The position numbers and the translations under genes were made by a program. The notes beneath the pieces were generated by a model. The model was not told the origin of the DNA. It did no database searches and saw nothing but the letters and a program-made list of their open reading frames with translations. A stretch of DNA of 64,000 bases from Pseudozobellia thermophila (lineage in GTDB: Bacteria; Bacteroidota; Bacteroidia; Flavobacteriales; Flavobacteriaceae), in the NCBI RefSeq assembly GCF_900141855.1, contig NZ_FQYU01000001.1, positions 655,402 to 719,401 of the forward strand, written 5' to 3'. How positions within the stretch are numbered: position 1 is the first letter of the stretch; each line of letters opens with the position of its first letter. Shown here piece after piece: positions 61,682-64,000 of the stretch.

Positions 61682-61705
61682 CCCCCTTTTTGAAAAGGGG
61701 TTTTT
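61682..61705 (+). terminator. Hairpin between nrdB and nrdA
   Basis: CCCCTTTT-TG-AAAAGGGG followed by TTTTT, 22 bases after the nrdB stop. May be a partial terminator balancing the two subunits. Confidence 0.65.
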
Positions 61706-61720
61706 GCACCCAAGATTTAA

Positions 61721-61741
61721 TATGTTAATTTTTTTAACATA
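61721..61741. promoter_or_regulatory. Palindrome before nrdA
   Basis: TATGTTAA-TTTTT-TTAACATA has perfect 8-base arms, 45 bases before the nrdA ATG. Possibly an operator or second hairpin; it does not match the NrdR box. Confidence 0.45.
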
Positions 61742-61785
61742 AGCATACCCACAAATAAGTATCACCTTTTAAAAAAGTAGCCAGA

Positions 61786-64000
61786 ATGTATGTAATTAAA
61801 AGAGACGGAAGAAAAGAGATGGTCATGTTCGATAAGATCACGGCCCGAGTTAGAAAATTGTGTTACGGACTCAACAGCTTGGTAGATCCGCTTAAGGTGG
61901 CCATGCGTGTCATTGAAGGATTGTACGACGGGGTCACTACCTCAGAGTTGGACAACCTGGCCGCAGAGATCGCCGCCACCATGACCACAACACATCCCGA
62001 TTACGCCAAGTTGGCTGCGCGGATTTCCGTATCGAACTTGCATAAGAATACCAAAAAATCCTTCTCCGAGGCCATGAAGGATCTCTACGAGTACGTAAAT
62101 CCGCGGACCAATAAAAAGGCCCCCTTGGTTTCGGATGAGGTGTACAAGGTGATTATGGAGAATAAGGATAGGCTAGACTCTACCATCATTTATAACCGCG
62201 ATTTTGGCTACGATTATTTCGGTTTTAAGACCCTGGAGCGTTCCTATCTCCTAAAAATCAACGGTAAGATTGCCGAACGTCCGCAACATATGTTGATGAG
62301 GGTTTCGGTGGGGATACACCTCGACGATTTGGATTCGGTCATCGAAACCTATGAGTTGATGTCGAAGAAGTATTTTACCCATGCTACACCGACCCTTTTC
62401 AATTCAGGTACGCCCAAGCCACAAATGTCGTCGTGCTTCCTTTTGGCCATGCAAGACGATAGTATCGACGGTATTTACGACACCTTGAAACAGACCGCTA
62501 AAATTTCGCAGTCTGCCGGGGGTATCGGCCTTTCTATCCATAACATCCGGGCCACCGGCTCTTATATTGCGGGGACCAACGGTACGTCCAACGGAATCGT
62601 GCCCATGCTCAAGGTGTTTAACGATACGGCCCGTTATGTCGACCAAGGCGGGGGCAAACGCAAGGGGAGTTTCGCCATTTATATGGAACCATGGCATGCC
62701 GATATCTTCGATTTTCTCGACCTTAAGAAAAATCACGGTAAAGAGGAAATGCGGGCAAGGGACCTTTTCTATGCCATGTGGATTCCCGACCTGTTCATGA
62801 AGCGAGTTGAAGCCAACGAGGATTGGACCCTTATGTGCCCCAACGAGTGTCCGGGACTCTTTACCACCCACAGCGAGGAGTTCGAGGAACTGTACACCCG
62901 GTACGAGGCCGAAGGCAAGGGAAGAAAGACCGTAAAGGCACGTGATCTTTGGGAAAAGATCCTCGAGTCGCAAATAGAGACGGGCACCCCCTACATGCTT
63001 TACAAAGATGCGGCCAACCGAAAGAGCAACCAAAAGAATTTAGGTACCATACGTTCTTCGAACCTGTGTACCGAGATTTTGGAGTATACGGCCCCCGATG
63101 AGGTAGCGGTGTGCAACCTGGCGTCCATTGCACTTCCCATGTTCGTTAAAAACGGTGCTTTTGACCATAAGGAACTGTTCAAGGTAACCAAAAGGGTGAC
63201 AAGAAACCTGAACCGTGTCATCGATAGAAACTACTACCCGGTGCCCGAGGCCAAAAACTCGAACATGCGCCATAGGCCCATCGGTCTGGGGGTACAAGGC
63301 CTGGCCGATGCCTTTATCATGCTACGCCTGCCCTTTACAAGCGATGAGGCCAAAAAATTGAACCAAGAGATATTCGAGACCCTGTATTTTGCCGCCGTGA
63401 CGGCATCCATGGAAATGGCCAAGGAAGAAGGACCTTATTCTTCCTTCGAAGGCTCGCCCATTTCGCAAGGCGAATTTCAACATAACCTTTGGGGCGTTAA
63501 GGACGAGGAGCTTTCCGGAAGATGGGATTGGGCAAAGCTCCGCAAACAGGTAATGAAGCACGGGGTGCGCAATTCCTTGTTGGTAGCTCCTATGCCAACG
63601 GCGTCCACCTCACAGATCTTGGGAAACAACGAATGCTTCGAACCTTATACATCCAACATCTATACAAGAAGGGTATTGTCGGGCGAGTTTATCGTGGTGA
63701 ACAAGCACCTTTTGGAAGATTTGGTCAACCTGGGCATGTGGAACGAGAACATGAAACAGGAACTGATGCGGGCCAATGGTTCCATTCAACATATAGAGAC
63801 CATTCCACAAGAGATAAGGGACCTCTACAAGACCGTTTGGGAGCTCAGTATGAAGGATATTATCGATATGAGCCGCCAGAGGGGCTACTTTATCGACCAG
63901 AGCCAGTCTTTGAACCTCTTTATGGAAAACGCCAATTACTCAAAACTGACCTCCATGCACTTTTACGCATGGAAGAGCGGCCTAAAGACGGGAATGTACT
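61786..64000 (+). CDS. nrdA: Ribonucleotide reductase class Ia alpha subunit (cut by window end)
   Basis: R1 subunit, reducing ribonucleoside diphosphates to deoxy forms. The first 738 codons are shown; the full gene runs past the window. An ATP-cone starts the protein ([20 protein letters not shown]). Catalytic elements: Cys in [12 protein letters not shown], the N-x-C-x-E motif in [10 protein letters not shown] and the following [12 protein letters not shown], and [13 protein letters not shown]-like [20 protein letters not shown]. The C-terminal redox cysteines lie outside the window. Confidence 0.95.
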   Translation, partial: MYVIKRDGRKEMVMFDKITARVRKLCYGLNSLVDPLKVAMRVIEGLYDGVTTSELDNLAAEIAATMTTTHPDYAKLAARISVSNLHKNTKKSFSEAMKDLYEYVNPRTNKKAPLVSDEVYKVIMENKDRLDSTIIYNRDFGYDYFGFKTLERSYLLKINGKIAERPQHMLMRVSVGIHLDDLDSVIETYELMSKKYFTHATPTLFNSGTPKPQMSSCFLLAMQDDSIDGIYDTLKQTAKISQSAGGIGLSIHNIRATGSYIAGTNGTSNGIVPMLKVFNDTARYVDQGGGKRKGSFAIYMEPWHADIFDFLDLKKNHGKEEMRARDLFYAMWIPDLFMKRVEANEDWTLMCPNECPGLFTTHSEEFEELYTRYEAEGKGRKTVKARDLWEKILESQIETGTPYMLYKDAANRKSNQKNLGTIRSSNLCTEILEYTAPDEVAVCNLASIALPMFVKNGAFDHKELFKVTKRVTRNLNRVIDRNYYPVPEAKNSNMRHRPIGLGVQGLADAFIMLRLPFTSDEAKKLNQEIFETLYFAAVTASMEMAKEEGPYSSFEGSPISQGEFQHNLWGVKDEELSGRWDWAKLRKQVMKHGVRNSLLVAPMPTASTSQILGNNECFEPYTSNIYTRRVLSGEFIVVNKHLLEDLVNLGMWNENMKQELMRANGSIQHIETIPQEIRDLYKTVWELSMKDIIDMSRQRGYFIDQSQSLNLFMENANYSKLTSMHFYAWKSGLKTGMY

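Noticed and set aside
62404-63033. 209-codon minus-strand frame within nrdA
   Set aside because: Lies wholly over conserved nrdA catalytic sequence; an antisense shadow.
1-64000. CRISPR arrays, IS elements, prophage, rRNA and tRNA genes
   Set aside because: No regularly spaced repeats, transposase or integrase motifs or tRNA-like cloverleaf were found by eye; gaps between genes are mostly short.

Overview
The window looks like chromosomal DNA of a marine member of the Flavobacteriaceae (Bacteroidota), perhaps near the Zobellia/Maribacter/Muricauda group. That placement is inference from protein families, not a database result. Supporting signs are a type IX secretion C-terminal domain, a hybrid two-component system (HTCS), LytS/LytTR pairs, TANNTTTG-type -7 promoter boxes, weak Shine-Dalgarno sequences, DUF1460 and DUF3109 proteins, a eukaryote-like class Ia ribonucleotide reductase and a hemC-hemD fusion. 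No IS element, prophage, CRISPR array, rRNA or tRNA was seen.

Positions 1-6900 hold housekeeping genes: hflX, a secreted-type endonuclease/phosphatase, an FKBP isomerase with an apparent frameshift in its signal peptide, a 3'-5' exonuclease, ogt, a CNNM/CBS membrane protein and a serine hydrolase. Positions 6900-14800 are one long minus-strand heme cluster in transcription order hemA, hemCD, (small ORF), hemE, a GNAT enzyme, a membrane protein, hemF, a lipoprotein, hemB. A divergent AraC-type regulator (15001) faces hemA, with a perfect 8-3-8 palindrome at its promoter. hemH (21153) and hemJ (26192) complete the steps from glutamyl-tRNA to heme, apart from hemL and gltX, which are not in the window.

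Positions 16000-43000 are mixed. They include a lipoprotein with seven FnIII domains fused to a ThuA-like domain, a DUF1460 amidase, an MscS channel, a MATE exporter, hydrolases, an NtrY-like histidine kinase, enoyl-CoA hydratase, a radical SAM protein, a Gfo/Idh/MocA oxidoreductase, PlsC, bacilliredoxin, a DjlA-like co-chaperone, HupE/UreJ, dCMP deaminase, a CtpA-type protease, MarC and a LytS/LytTR pair.

Positions 44000-60500 are the accessory-looking part: small secreted proteins and lipoproteins, an orphan HTCS followed by a decayed AraC-domain relic, two tiny coupled ORFs, and a secreted, membrane-anchored TPR-CHAT peptidase gene lying tail to tail with an anti-sigma-like TPR protein and its ECF sigma factor. 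More lipoproteins follow, then a two-gene secreted module (T9SS protein plus a fibre-like protein with a C1q-like end). The TPR-CHAT/anti-sigma/ECF-sigma locus is the best candidate for a little-described system: the layout suggests an envelope protease controlling a sigma factor. The window closes with nrdB and a truncated nrdA.
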